55,211 nucleotides of DNA from an uncultured Erysipelotrichaceae bacterium (GCA_902785645.1 CACZZG010000007.1:1-55211), one strand, 5' to 3'; numbered from the stretch's first letter, positions 42,440 to 51,880 are shown. Made by a program: numbers and translations. Notes: a model not told the origin generated them from the sequence alone.

Positions 42440-43777
42440 ATAACCGTATTTCTTTTTATTCAAAAGAACAAATATCGATGCCACTACTGTGCACATAAAT
42501 TCGCCAAACACAATCGACCACCATATGCCGTCATTACCCATGAATAACGGGAGCAAATAAACAAAACCAACTTCAAAGATAATGGTTCGGGAGAAAGATA
42601 TTATTGCTGATACTGTACCATTATTTAATGCAGTAAAGAAACAAGAAGAGAATATAGAGAAGCCACAGAACAAGAAAATGAGCGAATTAATTCTCATGGC
42701 TTTGATGGATAAATTCAAAAGTTCACTATCGCCATTGGAAAATATTCTAGAGAAGGGTCTTGCAGTTAAAAAGCAAAAAGCGGTCATGACAATACTTGTC
42801 ACTATAATTAACTGCAAACTTCTTATTAAAATATTGCGTAATTCATCATGGTTTTTTGCCCCATAGTTATAACCAACTGCAGGAGCAATACCAATAGAAT
42901 AACCGATGAATATTGCCATAAAGACAAATGATACATACATGATTATTCCATAAGCGGAAACCCCATACTCGCCATACGCCTTTAATAAAACAATATTATA
43001 TATTGTCGAAACAACAGACATTGCGATATTGCTAACAAACTCACTCATGCCGTTATATGCGGATTGTAATATTTCTTTGATATGGAATTTAGGTCTAACG
43101 AAATATAAGATTCCTTTTCTATTTATAAAGAAATATAAGATTGGCCCAATACTAGCGACAGCATAACCAGTTATTGTCGCGAAAGCCGCACCCAATATGC
43201 CCCATTTAAATACTCCGATGAATAAGGCATCAAGAATCATATTGGTGACTCCTCCGCCAACAACAAATAAAAAACCTAATTTGGATCTTTCTGCGGCCAT
43301 AAAGAAAGATTGAAATACGTTTTGTAAAATGAATAAGAACTGAGCAATACAAAGTATTCTTCCATAATTAATAGCTTCTATTTTCATCTCATCGGTAGCG
43401 CTAGAGGAAACACTGGACATGGCGTTAACAATTGGTTTAATAAGGAAGAAACCAGCGATTGAAATCGCTACACCTAAAATAAATGCGGAAATAACGATGA
43501 GAGTAAATGTCGACTTAGCTTCTTCAGTTTTCTTTTCGCCCAAATACTTCGATACTAATGCAGTTCCACCAGTGCCGAACATGAAACCAATAGATCCAAT
43601 AATCATGATGAATGGATAGATAAGATTAACGGCCGCAAAAGAGGAATTACCGGCGAAGTTAGCGACAAAGATACCATCAATAATTGAATATAAAGATGTG
43701 AAAACCATCATTACTATCGGAAAGATGGTAATGCGGAAGATATTCTTAAATGTAAAATGATCGCTTAAATGTACCAT
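42437..43777 (-). CDS. MATE-family efflux transporter
   Basis: 446 residues, 12 hydrophobic helices in two homologous halves. FPIVMMVFTSLYSIIDGIFVANF near the start and GTGGTALVSKYLG are typical of the DinF/NorM type. It exports cationic drugs or metabolites using Na+ or H+. The ATG at 43777 has TATAAT 9 nt upstream and no ribosome site. Monocistronic with respect to its upstream neighbour, which has its own terminator. Confidence 0.92.
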   Translation of the reverse strand: MVHLSDHFTFKNIFRITIFPIVMMVFTSLYSIIDGIFVANFAGNSSFAAVNLIYPFIMIIGSIGFMFGTGGTALVSKYLGEKKTEEAKSTFTLIVISAFILGVAISIAGFFLIKPIVNAMSSVSSSATDEMKIEAINYGRILCIAQFLFILQNVFQSFFMAAERSKLGFLFVVGGGVTNMILDALFIGVFKWGILGAAFATITGYAVASIGPILYFFINRKGILYFVRPKFHIKEILQSAYNGMSEFVSNIAMSVVSTIYNIVLLKAYGEYGVSAYGIIMYVSFVFMAIFIGYSIGIAPAVGYNYGAKNHDELRNILIRSLQLIIVTSIVMTAFCFLTARPFSRIFSNGDSELLNLSIKAMRINSLIFLFCGFSIFSSCFFTALNNGTVSAIISFSRTIIFEVGFVYLLPLFMGNDGIWWSIVFGEFMCTVVASIFVLLNKKKYGY

Positions 43778-43792
43778 GCTTTATCAATTATA
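43778..43792 (-). promoter_or_regulatory. -10 box of the MATE gene, leaderless-type
   Basis: TATAAT (43792-43787, minus), 9 nt to the ATG, with a weak -35 TTTAAA 17 nt upstream (43815-43810). Confidence 0.5.
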
Positions 43793-43818
43793 AAGAATAA
43801 TTTTATTTGTTTAAACAA

Positions 43819-43847
43819 AATAAAAGGATCCAATAAATGGACCCTCT
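43819..43847 (-). terminator. Intrinsic terminator after the four-helix protein
   Basis: AGGGTCCA and TGGATCCT form eight pairs (one G-T) over a 5-nt loop, followed by TTTTA on the minus strand. Confidence 0.8.
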
Positions 43848-43871
43848 TATATCATCAAATTGAATTATTAA

Positions 43872-44324
43872 CTATTCCGCTTTTTCTTCAACTTGTTTTG
43901 GTTCTTCATTACCGCTTTCAACACTAAAAGCAATTGTTCCAAGAATACCACCGACAAGTGTGATGTAGTTACCGGAAATAGCACCGAGAACGATACAAGC
44001 AATTTGACTGCCTTTAGATTCTTGCTTTTTACCTTTAAAGGTAATGAGTGTTGCGACAAGTTCGATGACGAATATTAACAAACCGACCATGAGAATAATG
44101 AATGAAATGATGCCAATCACAATCCATTTAAGAGCATCTGGGCTAATATCAGCACCGGCATCTTTAATAGCGGCTTCAATTTCGGCCATTGTACTTGCAG
44201 GAAGAACAGCACCACCAGCGATTGTAACGATAATTAAAACAATTGTGGTAATACCGACACCGATTGTGACTACTAAGCCAACTATCGCAGCGATTGTTAA
44301 TAAAATTTTAGAAACTTTTTTCAT
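43872..44324 (-). CDS. Small four-helix membrane protein
   Basis: 150 residues from the ATG at 44324, which has GAGGAG upstream. Helices lie near 8-40, 71-95, 108-122 and 124-136, ending in an acidic tail (NEEPKQVEEKAE). It resembles small DUF4064-like proteins of Bacillota in general layout, without a firm match. Function unknown. Confidence 0.65.
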   Translation of the reverse strand: MKKVSKILLTIAAIVGLVVTIGVGITTIVLIIVTIAGGAVLPASTMAEIEAAIKDAGADISPDALKWIVIGIISFIILMVGLLIFVIELVATLITFKGKKQESKGSQIACIVLGAISGNYITLVGGILGTIAFSVESGNEEPKQVEEKAE

Positions 44325-44392
44325 TAAAAAACTCCTCTTTTGCTTTGTTATTAGCAATTTAACAATATAATAATATCCTGATAAAGACAATA

Positions 44393-44427
44393 TAAAACGC
44401 CTACACAACATAATGCATAGGCGTCTT
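44393..44427 (-). terminator. Intrinsic terminator after the surface protein
   Basis: ACGCCTA and TAGGCGT pair with TG/CA above, followed by TTTTA on the minus strand. Confidence 0.85.
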
Positions 44428-44443
44428 AATTATTTAAGATTTA

Positions 44444-47400
44444 TTATTTCTTTTTGAAAATTGCAATAAAGTCTGCCCAGGTTTTCTTTTTAATAACAAA
44501 CCAAACAAGAGCAAAGGCACCAATACCAACCACTAAAATTGAAACGATAATGATGGCGGCAATCGCACCACCTGACAATCCTCTTCTACCATTATTAGAT
44601 GGTTCATCTGGTGTAGGTGTGATTGGTGAATTTTCCTTAACTGTAATTTGATATGTTGCGGTTTTAGTAACTTCGTTTTCCGTATAAGTAACGGTTACAG
44701 TTTTTGTTCCTGCTGTAGTCATATCAGGTGAAGAAACGGTAAATCCACTAACAGCAACACTTGTACTATCACTATATGATGCTGTAACGACTAATCCTTC
44801 ATAAGTGAATTTATCACCAACTTTAAACTCAGTTTTATATGTTCCGGACAAAGTGATATTTTCTAAGACCGCTGGATCAACAGCAATGTCACCATAAACG
44901 GCCGTCAAAACGATATCACCATCAATAGTAATTGAGGTTTCAATGGTCTTAAGACCATTAACCATCCAATATTTGAATTCTTTTCCTTCTTCAGGAACAA
45001 ATGTTGGAGTTGGTAGTTCATATGTTGAACCATACTCTTTAATGACGGGTGCCATGCTACCTGAAGCACCTTCACTATGTTCAAATGAAACTGTGTGTGT
45101 ATCAATAGCCCAAATAGCAAACAATTCGGTATCTTCGGTCAATGTAATTGCATCATCGGTAATAATGTCTCCAGACGCGCTATATGACCAACCAGCAAAG
45201 TGTTTGTGACTTGGCGCGGTAAAACCATTTTCCGGTAAATCGAATGATGAATTGTAGTCTTTTGTGACTGAACTCATGCTTCCACTTCCGCCATTAGAAT
45301 TAAATGAAAGTGTAACTTGATCCCATTCCCAAATAGCTCTAACTGTGACGTTTTTATTGATATGAACATCTTCATATTCATCATATTGAGTTCCATCAAT
45401 ATCCCAAGCTACGAAGTGTTTGTGTTCTGGAGCGGTATATGAACATGGAGGTAATGTGTAAATACCATAAGTGATGTCATCCGCAATTGTTCCGGTTCCA
45501 CCATTGGCATCAAAGACAATTGTGAAATAAGAAACCTCTTTATATGTTGCAGTAGCACTAACAGCATTATTAGGCATACTGAAATATAATCTAGATCCGC
45601 CAAGAGATTCTTCTTCTACTGTGACGCCTTCAACTATCCATTTATCAAATGCTTTTCCGCTTGGGGCGGGATCAGCCACTAAAATAACATCAGCACCTAC
45701 AACGGCATGGCCAACTTCATCGCCATTTACTGTGGCGTGACCGCCATCAACATTAATTTCATATGCATCTAAAGCGGTCATTCTAAGAATTACTTGGTAA
45801 GATGCACTAACAATCTCATAATCACTTTCTTCAAGACCATCAATGGTGATTTGGCAGCCACCATCTCTTAAATATCCGTTTGGATTAAGAATAAAATTCT
45901 TACCAGATGGAATTCTGAATTCAAATTCAAATTCGTAAACTCCACCATTTTCAAAGATATATGGATTCGCATCATCAAATGTATATAACCATTTTCTAGT
46001 ATCGCCTTCTATTTTATAGGCGCGATTTGAAGATTCTTGAATAATATAGCCAGCATCTATAGGAGCATGGAATGAACGTTCAATTAGTGGTTCTCCACCA
46101 ACTGGTATAACAACGTTTTCGGCTACTACTTCATCAACTGGATCTTTATAATTTGGATAAATAGTAATATTTGTAGAGGGTGTTTGGACATAGAATATAT
46201 CTCCACTAACACGTCCGTATGAAGCACAGCTTCCACTTAATGTAAATGAATCAAGGACTCTATTGGTATCAGGATTTACTTCGCCATAATATGGAAGTTT
46301 AAAGTAAACATCGTCAGTGGGTTTACATGTTCTAATCATTTGAGCAGGCGTGCAATCTATACCACTATAGAAATGATCTGCCTCATTCCAAAGATAAACT
46401 AAGCCAGCAAAGTGAGCCTCAATTCTTAATTTACCTCTTTCTGCTTCGGTGAAATAAATATCTGTGCCAGGAGCATAATGATTTGGACGATCTCCAACTA
46501 TCCAATAGTCAAAAGTATATCCGCCAGGTATAAAATCGGCTGTTAAGTTAGGAAGTGTATAAGGTATACCCTTTGTTCTTCCGGCCCTTTCAACAAATTT
46601 GTCACCAGCATAAACCTCAAAGATTGTTGTATAGTTTAAAACTTTATCGCTATAAATATCAATATCACCAGTGATATTAGATATGGTATATGTGCTTTGA
46701 TTTAATGAACCCAATTCTTTATACTCACCAGAATCTAAGTTTTGATAATAAAGATTGAGCCCACTATTTAAATAGTATTCTTTTAAATGCAGGGAGAATG
46801 TAAAAGACTCACCAGTTTTAACTTGAGCACTAGGATGAGAAAATGGTTCAATTTCTAGACCACTAATACTGGTTGAAATTGTGTGAGTGGTAATGGTTGT
46901 AACGCGAACTATTTCTTTCACTTCACATACTACAACGTTATCTTTTGTTAATTGAAGAGTATTTTTTAAAACATGAAGACTTCTATCGGATGGTGTAAAT
47001 GTATAAGATAATGGATTGGAATTGTCGTTGCTATCAGCATAAATCGGTTCTTCTGCACCATTCTTTCTAAAATCTAAAGATTTTACAATCTTATAACCGT
47101 TTAAAGAATTTGAAAGAGAAACAGAGTTAAAACCTAATACTTTTGTATCGCCAAGATCTACTTTAATTTGTCCGTTATCTTTATTTGGTCTTAATGTACC
47201 ATCTTCATCGGTAAAGCGAAGAAGAGATTTCAAATAATTGTCGCGTGTGGAAATGCTATAAACTAAATAATCGTTGGAAACAAATTCACCGATGACAGCA
47301 TCAAGACCTGATGTGTTATTTATTGTCTGCCTATAGAATGGAACAGCAGCACTATTTCCTCTGATTAGAGGCAAAGAGTATTGTTCCCCAGCAATAATTG

Positions 47401-48115
47401 TTAATGTGGATTCTTCTGCTGGCATGACAATATTAGCCCTAGAATAATAATTGTCCCCAATTTTATTCGTTTCGGTTTTAACATTAATACCAAATTTTTG
47501 TGATCTAATGAAAAGATCAATATTTGATGAAATGTTTATATAACTATTTTCGCTGCCTAAATTAATACCAGTTCTAGAATCAATAATAAATCTGTTTAAA
47601 GTTCCTGATTGGGAATCAATATGCAATCTTTTTTCTTCAAAAGAGTCACTGTTGACAAACGAAACACCAGCAGATCCTCCGATGATCGTTAAACTAGCAT
47701 CAGGTGTATCAAAAATAATGTTGCCGACAATTTTTCCGCTAAAAGTTTCTAAAAGAATACCAGGAGCAGATTGATCTGTAACGTTAATAATGCATTCACC
47801 TTCAAGACGAATTAGAGGTGCAAAATAAGGAGTATCACAAATCATCGCGATTTGCGGACCAACATAATTTCTTAAAATAATCATGTTGCTACTAGCATAA
47901 TAGTCCCATGTATGATCATATGGATTGAATTTACCACTACCAATATTGCTATCAATATTTCCGCCCATATATCCACCAATTACTAACGTGTGAAGTGTGG
48001 CGCCCGTCGCTTCAGTTTTGGTAACTGAATCGTTGTTCGTGGCATTTAAAGCTAACACCGGAGCAATTCCTAACGCTAATGCACCAGCAATTAATAGTTT
48101 TGTTAATTTTTTCAT
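44444..48115 (-). CDS. Large cell-surface protein with InlB B-type and Ig-like repeats
   Basis: 1223 residues from the ATG at 48115. A signal peptide (KKLTKLLIAGALALGIAPVLA) precedes ~640 residues of beta-rich sequence of no known family. Then come SKAFDKWIVEG-type modules and three Listeria-Bacteroides (InlB B) repeats, each with F(D/N)xNGGxG...GW/AW (about residues 905-1100), a group 3 bacterial Ig-like domain (LSGTYKTEFKVGDKFTYEGL), a Pro-rich linker, one helix and a basic tail (GGAIAAIIIVSILVVGIGA). It is held by its C-terminal helix rather than by an LPXTG signal. Likely roles are adhesion or polysaccharide binding. It follows the response-regulator operon. Confidence 0.85.
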   Translation of the reverse strand: MKKLTKLLIAGALALGIAPVLALNATNNDSVTKTEATGATLHTLVIGGYMGGNIDSNIGSGKFNPYDHTWDYYASSNMIILRNYVGPQIAMICDTPYFAPLIRLEGECIINVTDQSAPGILLETFSGKIVGNIIFDTPDASLTIIGGSAGVSFVNSDSFEEKRLHIDSQSGTLNRFIIDSRTGINLGSENSYINISSNIDLFIRSQKFGINVKTETNKIGDNYYSRANIVMPAEESTLTIIAGEQYSLPLIRGNSAAVPFYRQTINNTSGLDAVIGEFVSNDYLVYSISTRDNYLKSLLRFTDEDGTLRPNKDNGQIKVDLGDTKVLGFNSVSLSNSLNGYKIVKSLDFRKNGAEEPIYADSNDNSNPLSYTFTPSDRSLHVLKNTLQLTKDNVVVCEVKEIVRVTTITTHTISTSISGLEIEPFSHPSAQVKTGESFTFSLHLKEYYLNSGLNLYYQNLDSGEYKELGSLNQSTYTISNITGDIDIYSDKVLNYTTIFEVYAGDKFVERAGRTKGIPYTLPNLTADFIPGGYTFDYWIVGDRPNHYAPGTDIYFTEAERGKLRIEAHFAGLVYLWNEADHFYSGIDCTPAQMIRTCKPTDDVYFKLPYYGEVNPDTNRVLDSFTLSGSCASYGRVSGDIFYVQTPSTNITIYPNYKDPVDEVVAENVVIPVGGEPLIERSFHAPIDAGYIIQESSNRAYKIEGDTRKWLYTFDDANPYIFENGGVYEFEFEFRIPSGKNFILNPNGYLRDGGCQITIDGLEESDYEIVSASYQVILRMTALDAYEINVDGGHATVNGDEVGHAVVGADVILVADPAPSGKAFDKWIVEGVTVEEESLGGSRLYFSMPNNAVSATATYKEVSYFTIVFDANGGTGTIADDITYGIYTLPPCSYTAPEHKHFVAWDIDGTQYDEYEDVHINKNVTVRAIWEWDQVTLSFNSNGGSGSMSSVTKDYNSSFDLPENGFTAPSHKHFAGWSYSASGDIITDDAITLTEDTELFAIWAIDTHTVSFEHSEGASGSMAPVIKEYGSTYELPTPTFVPEEGKEFKYWMVNGLKTIETSITIDGDIVLTAVYGDIAVDPAVLENITLSGTYKTEFKVGDKFTYEGLVVTASYSDSTSVAVSGFTVSSPDMTTAGTKTVTVTYTENEVTKTATYQITVKENSPITPTPDEPSNNGRRGLSGGAIAAIIIVSILVVGIGAFALVWFVIKKKTWADFIAIFKKK
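44860..45540 (-). repeat. Tandem InlB B-type repeats in the surface protein
   Basis: Three units of ~70 residues with the pattern xxxFxxxGGxG...Y...LPxxxFxAPxxKxFxxW. They are recognisable at protein level; the DNA copies are diverged. Confidence 0.7.
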
Positions 48116-48144
48116 ACAAAAAACCATCCTTACATAACCATTTT

Positions 48145-48160
48145 CGCATATATGCGCATA
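48145..48160. promoter_or_regulatory. Overlapping palindromes upstream of the surface protein
   Basis: CGCATATATGCG (48145-48156) and TATGCGCATA (48151-48160) are both perfect palindromes and overlap. They lie about 30 nt above the surface protein start and below the response-regulator gene, a plausible binding site for that regulator. Confidence 0.4.
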
Positions 48161-48162
48161 TT

Positions 48163-48188
48163 AAAATATGTGCCGATTAGCACATTTT
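48163..48188 (-). terminator. Hairpin after the response regulator
   Basis: AAAATGTGC and GCACATATTTT pair over TAATCG with a two-base bulge. No long T run follows, so termination would be partial. Confidence 0.4.
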
Positions 48189-48208
48189 GATGCAAAAGAA
48201 CGAATAGA

Positions 48209-48835
48209 TTATTTATCAGTAACAACAATGCCGAGACGGACAGCTTCGGCAACTAATTCTGTTCTAGTGTGGAAACCAGTCTTAAAAAGCATGTTTTCAA
48301 CATGTCTTTTTACAGTTCCAGCGGAAAGGCATAAGCGATCGGCGATTTCTTGATTTGAATCACCAGTTAACATTTCTTTTAATATTTCCAATTCTCTTTC
48401 TGTTAAATCATGATTGGTGATTTTTCCAAAAATAATTGAAGGAGTTTGATCAGGATAGATGTGTTCACCATTCATGGTTCTTTTCATGATTTCGATGATG
48501 TTTTCTTTACTCTCATCTTTGTACCAGAATGAATCAACACCTATTTCTTTAGATTTTTGAATCCATGAATATTCTGGTATCGAAGTAACGATAACAATTT
48601 TAATTTCTGGCAAAGCCTTTTTGATTTCTTCCGCTGCTAATAAACCACTATTACCGTGTGCGGTATAAACGTCCATTAAGATGAGGTCAATATGCTTGTT
48701 TTGACAATAGGCCAAAGCAAAAGAAGCATCAGTTAAAGAAGCTTCATGAATGAAATCTTCACTTTGTGAAACAAAGATTTCAAAAAGCTGTCTTGGCATT
48801 TGTTGATCTTCAATAATTAATACATTATACGGCAT
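48209..48835 (-). CDS. NarL/LuxR-family response regulator
   Basis: 208 residues from the ATG at 48835 (GAGG 6 nt upstream). Receiver domain: acidic pair ED at 9-10, phospho-acceptor Asp about 55 in LILMDVYTA, Thr/Ser in VIVTS, Lys in YKDES. C-terminal HTH: LTERELEILKEMLTGDSNQE, then IADRLCLSAGTVKRHVENM. It is overlapped 11 nt by the kinase gene. The target is unknown; the surface protein gene directly downstream is a candidate. Confidence 0.9.
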   Translation of the reverse strand: MPYNVLIIEDQQMPRQLFEIFVSQSEDFIHEASLTDASFALAYCQNKHIDLILMDVYTAHGNSGLLAAEEIKKALPEIKIVIVTSIPEYSWIQKSKEIGVDSFWYKDESKENIIEIMKRTMNGEHIYPDQTPSIIFGKITNHDLTERELEILKEMLTGDSNQEIADRLCLSAGTVKRHVENMLFKTGFHTRTELVAEAVRLGIVVTDK

Positions 48836-50084
48836 CAGGAACCTCAATAGTTAAGATAAAACTCTCTTTATTCTCAATGAGCATTTTACCATTTAATTGC
48901 TCAACATGTTTGCAAAGATTTGTTAATCCACCACCCATTTTTATCGCTTCTGTATTCTCATTATTCTCATTTATAAATCTCATAATGGTCTTCCCGTTAT
49001 TTTTTTCAATCTCAATAATTAATCTCTTGGCTTTTGTGTGTTTAGCGATATTTGTTAATGATTCTTTAGATGCGTGGATAAATAAACTGTCAATATCGCC
49101 ACTATTAAATATTTGAGAATAATCGTCACAGACAATTTTAATGCCAATCGTGTCCGCTAAAAGCAAAAGATCTTGAATGTATTCTTCCCCATTTTGTTGT
49201 TTACCTTCTTTTGAAAGAAGATAAGCATTGTTTTCCCATTTAGATAAAATCTTAGCTTTTTCTTTTTGGTCGTCTTTATCAAGGAGATAAGCGGATTGAA
49301 GAACCAATTCATTCATTTCATTATGGATGTTTTGTTTGGTTTCTAGAATCTCTCTATGACAAATAACTTCAAGCATCTTTTTATTGTATTGAATTAGTTC
49401 GTTGTTGAGTTGCTTTAACTTTTTATTATCAAGTTCTAATTGCCTATTCTGCTCAACTAGTTCAGTCACATCTAAAGCGATAAGTTCATAAACATTCGAT
49501 AATTCAGCTTTTCTGAAGAAATATGGCTTTCGACTAACCTTTATCACTTTATCGATAAATTTATAAACACTGCCATTATCTAAAGTGATGATTTTATCCT
49601 TGATTAGTTTTAAAAAATCATAGCCATTTAAGATATATGTTTTAGTTATGGAAGATGCGATTTCTTCCATCTTTTTATTTATCAATAAACAAGATCCATC
49701 CTCCTCAAAATAAAGGAATCCATCTTTTGAGGTATTGAAGGCTTGAATAATCGAATTAGAGGTGATGTGCTTTTTATTATAAAATTGCAAGTAAATAATG
49801 ATTGCGATTACTCCGATTAAGGAAAGAGAAATAAGGACGATATAAATGGAGATATGCAGTTGTTTGAAAAAGTTAACAAAAGGTATATCGTTTGCGTGTA
49901 TTGTGACCGCGAAGACTTGAACGAGAAAAACCAAGAGGGTTGTGATGGTTGTCGTCACAATAAATAAAGCCCATTTTTTAATGACAAAAGAATAAACAAT
50001 AAAAGCAATATAAATCGTAGATAAAACAATGGTCAGCGAAGTTAATATTGATAGAGTTAACAGAGGACAATTATAAAGAAACAT
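48825..50084 (-). CDS. Sensor histidine kinase
   Basis: 419 residues. Four hydrophobic helices cover residues ~10-105, a PAS-like domain about 115-205 (DGFLYFEEDGSCLLINKKME), a coiled-coil about 212-245, a phospho-acceptor region with NIHNEMNELV near residue 262, and an HATPase domain with ESLTNIAKHTKA (N box) and GGGLTNLCKHVEQLNGK (G2-like box). This matches the NarX/LiaS-type kinases that partner NarL regulators. GGAGG lies 9 nt before the ATG. Middle gene of a three-gene operon. Confidence 0.83.
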   Translation of the reverse strand: MFLYNCPLLTLSILTSLTIVLSTIYIAFIVYSFVIKKWALFIVTTTITTLLVFLVQVFAVTIHANDIPFVNFFKQLHISIYIVLISLSLIGVIAIIIYLQFYNKKHITSNSIIQAFNTSKDGFLYFEEDGSCLLINKKMEEIASSITKTYILNGYDFLKLIKDKIITLDNGSVYKFIDKVIKVSRKPYFFRKAELSNVYELIALDVTELVEQNRQLELDNKKLKQLNNELIQYNKKMLEVICHREILETKQNIHNEMNELVLQSAYLLDKDDQKEKAKILSKWENNAYLLSKEGKQQNGEEYIQDLLLLADTIGIKIVCDDYSQIFNSGDIDSLFIHASKESLTNIAKHTKAKRLIIEIEKNNGKTIMRFINENNENTEAIKMGGGLTNLCKHVEQLNGKMLIENKESFILTIEVPDAV

Positions 50085-51652
50085 TATTCTTTTCCTCCTT
50101 CAAAAACTATGTAATAGGCGTCATCTTCTTTATTTAAAGAATATTGCGCTTTATTCAATGTCGCTTCAGGCAACGATAAATCTTTTGCTTCAATAATTAT
50201 CTTTAATAGACTGGAATCAGAAAAAATAGCGGTCACACCGTTTAGATTATGCAAATTATCGATGAGTGTTTTAAAAATGAAAGAATATATTTGTAAAACG
50301 GTTATTGAATCACAGCTATTTTTAGCGTGACCCACCACTATGGTCTTAACACCGATGTTATTTAAATATCTCAATGTCTCATTAATTGATAAATAAAGCT
50401 CATTGAGGTCAATTAATTGATTCTCTTTAGCGAGGAGTTTTAAATTTGCAAATCGTTTAATGTAGATGCTTAAAAATAGTATTTCCGGCATCTTTTGTTG
50501 ATATAAAGAGTTGTCTTTTTTAATGAGTTTGGATAACTCTACAATTCTATTTGATTCTTCAGAAACATCTCTTGCAATTTCATCATACAATTTGTTTTTT
50601 TCGGAAATGATGATCTGTTCTTCTTTTAAAGCATTTTCTAATTTATGTAGTTGCTCTTCTTCTCTTAATCTCTCATTAATATCCGTTAATTCTTTGTTCA
50701 CTCTAATTGAATCGCTGATATCGCTAATCCAAGTAATATTTCCACCGTAGATATTAACTATCTTATATAAGTTATTATTATTATAAATAACATCTCCTTG
50801 GGAGTCTCTGATAACCGCAGGCATAGACATTGCACTAAAAATGTCACCATAACCTTTATTGGAAGTTATAAAGTTTAAACAAATTAGATTTATGAGATAA
50901 CCTGCAACCGTAAAACACAATGTTTCAGGGAAAAGGCAGAAGATACTTACTCCTTTATATCTAGGCAACAAACTGAAAACATCAAACACTATCCAAAGAA
51001 GACCCATCACTAATGGAATCAAGGAAAGCAAGCCATAATGTCTTTTACTAATAACGCGACATTGACTATAAAAAACAATAAAAGATGAAAGGAAAAGCAA
51101 AATGACATAACCGGATACTATATAATAAAGAAAGCCAAAACCATGATCGTTATCCCAGTCCACAAAATCAGGTTTAAAACGGAACACTAATTGATGAAGA
51201 TCGTTAGTGATTATTAAAGCAAATAATATCATAGATATTAAACCAGTGACAATGTAGATTGATAAAACGGTTTTTTTATGATTGCTGTAATAATTCGTTA
51301 ACGATGTGACAAGCAAGAAATAAGGCATGAAAATAATTGGTAGATAATACAAATACCAAATGTGCCTGGCAACAACTTCGATTTTATTAAAAGATATGTA
51401 CTTAAATCCTCTTAAAATTAGAAATAGAAGGATTAAACTAGCAATAATAATCAATTGAATTCTTTGTTTTCTATAAGCGATGTGATTGATAACGTGAGCC
51501 AATAAGGAAACCGCTAAAACAATAAAGATAAAGTTTGTAATATAAAGTTCTGTAACACTTATATCTAAAGCAAAACTGACAAGGCCACACAAAAAATAAA
51601 CCGCAATAATTATCAAATTAACAATCAATAAATTAAAAATTGGTTTTTTCAT
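50084..51652 (-). CDS. 7TM sensor protein lacking a functional kinase domain
   Basis: 522 residues from the ATG at 51652. Seven or eight helices fill the first ~270 residues (N-terminal 7TM histidine-kinase type), then a PAS-like segment (AMSMPAVIRDSQGDVIYNNNNLY), a coiled coil (RLREEEQLHKLENALKEEQI), and a C-terminal region laid out like a kinase core but without a clear catalytic His, N box or glycine boxes. It overlaps the true kinase by 1 nt. The ATG at 51676 falls inside the -10 box and is excluded. Likely a pseudokinase or input subunit. Confidence 0.7.
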   Translation of the reverse strand: MKKPIFNLLIVNLIIIAVYFLCGLVSFALDISVTELYITNFIFIVLAVSLLAHVINHIAYRKQRIQLIIIASLILLFLILRGFKYISFNKIEVVARHIWYLYYLPIIFMPYFLLVTSLTNYYSNHKKTVLSIYIVTGLISMILFALIITNDLHQLVFRFKPDFVDWDNDHGFGFLYYIVSGYVILLFLSSFIVFYSQCRVISKRHYGLLSLIPLVMGLLWIVFDVFSLLPRYKGVSIFCLFPETLCFTVAGYLINLICLNFITSNKGYGDIFSAMSMPAVIRDSQGDVIYNNNNLYKIVNIYGGNITWISDISDSIRVNKELTDINERLREEEQLHKLENALKEEQIIISEKNKLYDEIARDVSEESNRIVELSKLIKKDNSLYQQKMPEILFLSIYIKRFANLKLLAKENQLIDLNELYLSINETLRYLNNIGVKTIVVGHAKNSCDSITVLQIYSFIFKTLIDNLHNLNGVTAIFSDSSLLKIIIEAKDLSLPEATLNKAQYSLNKEDDAYYIVFEGGKE

Positions 51653-51674
51653 AAGGTGGCTTATATACCCCACC

Positions 51675-51683
51675 ATTATAACA
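51675..51683 (-). promoter_or_regulatory. Extended -10 promoter of the sensor operon
   Basis: TGTTATAAT (51683-51675, minus), an extended -10, with the start site predicted near 51668, about 16 nt above the chosen ATG. No ribosome site. Confidence 0.45.
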
Positions 51684-51689
51684 AAAAAT

Positions 51690-51716
51690 AAAAGGATTGG
51701 TTTTTTCGACCAATTC
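51690..51716 (-). terminator. Terminator-like hairpin upstream of the sensor operon
   Basis: ATTGGT and ACCAAT pair over a 7-nt loop and are followed by CCTTTTATTTTTT on the minus strand. Confidence 0.6.
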
Positions 51717-51880
51717 TAATTTATTAAATGTCTTTCATTATCCGGAATGAACCTTTTTTAAGCTATGACTTCAAATCACGTTATCCGCTAATGTGGGGCG
51801 AACTAATATACTTTCAATAACGAATGATTTTCTGCAAATGCTTTTACACTCGGAATTACAAAAAACAGATAAAAAACAAA
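51717..51880. other. Non-coding stretch, nothing recognised
   Basis: Between the two terminator-like hairpins no frame longer than a few codons, no tRNA and no repeat is seen. It contains a small inverted repeat (TTCATT/AATGAA near 51734-51753) and a patch richer in G and C at 51785-51800. A decayed gene is possible but unsupported. Confidence 0.5.

Noticed and set aside
51652-51676. Upstream ATG at 51676 for the 7TM sensor
   Set aside because: That ATG lies within the likely -10 box TATAAT, so it cannot be on the transcript; 51652 is preferred.
51717-51880. Possible decayed gene between two terminators
   Set aside because: Short translations on both strands gave no recognisable motif, so it is listed only as unassigned sequence.
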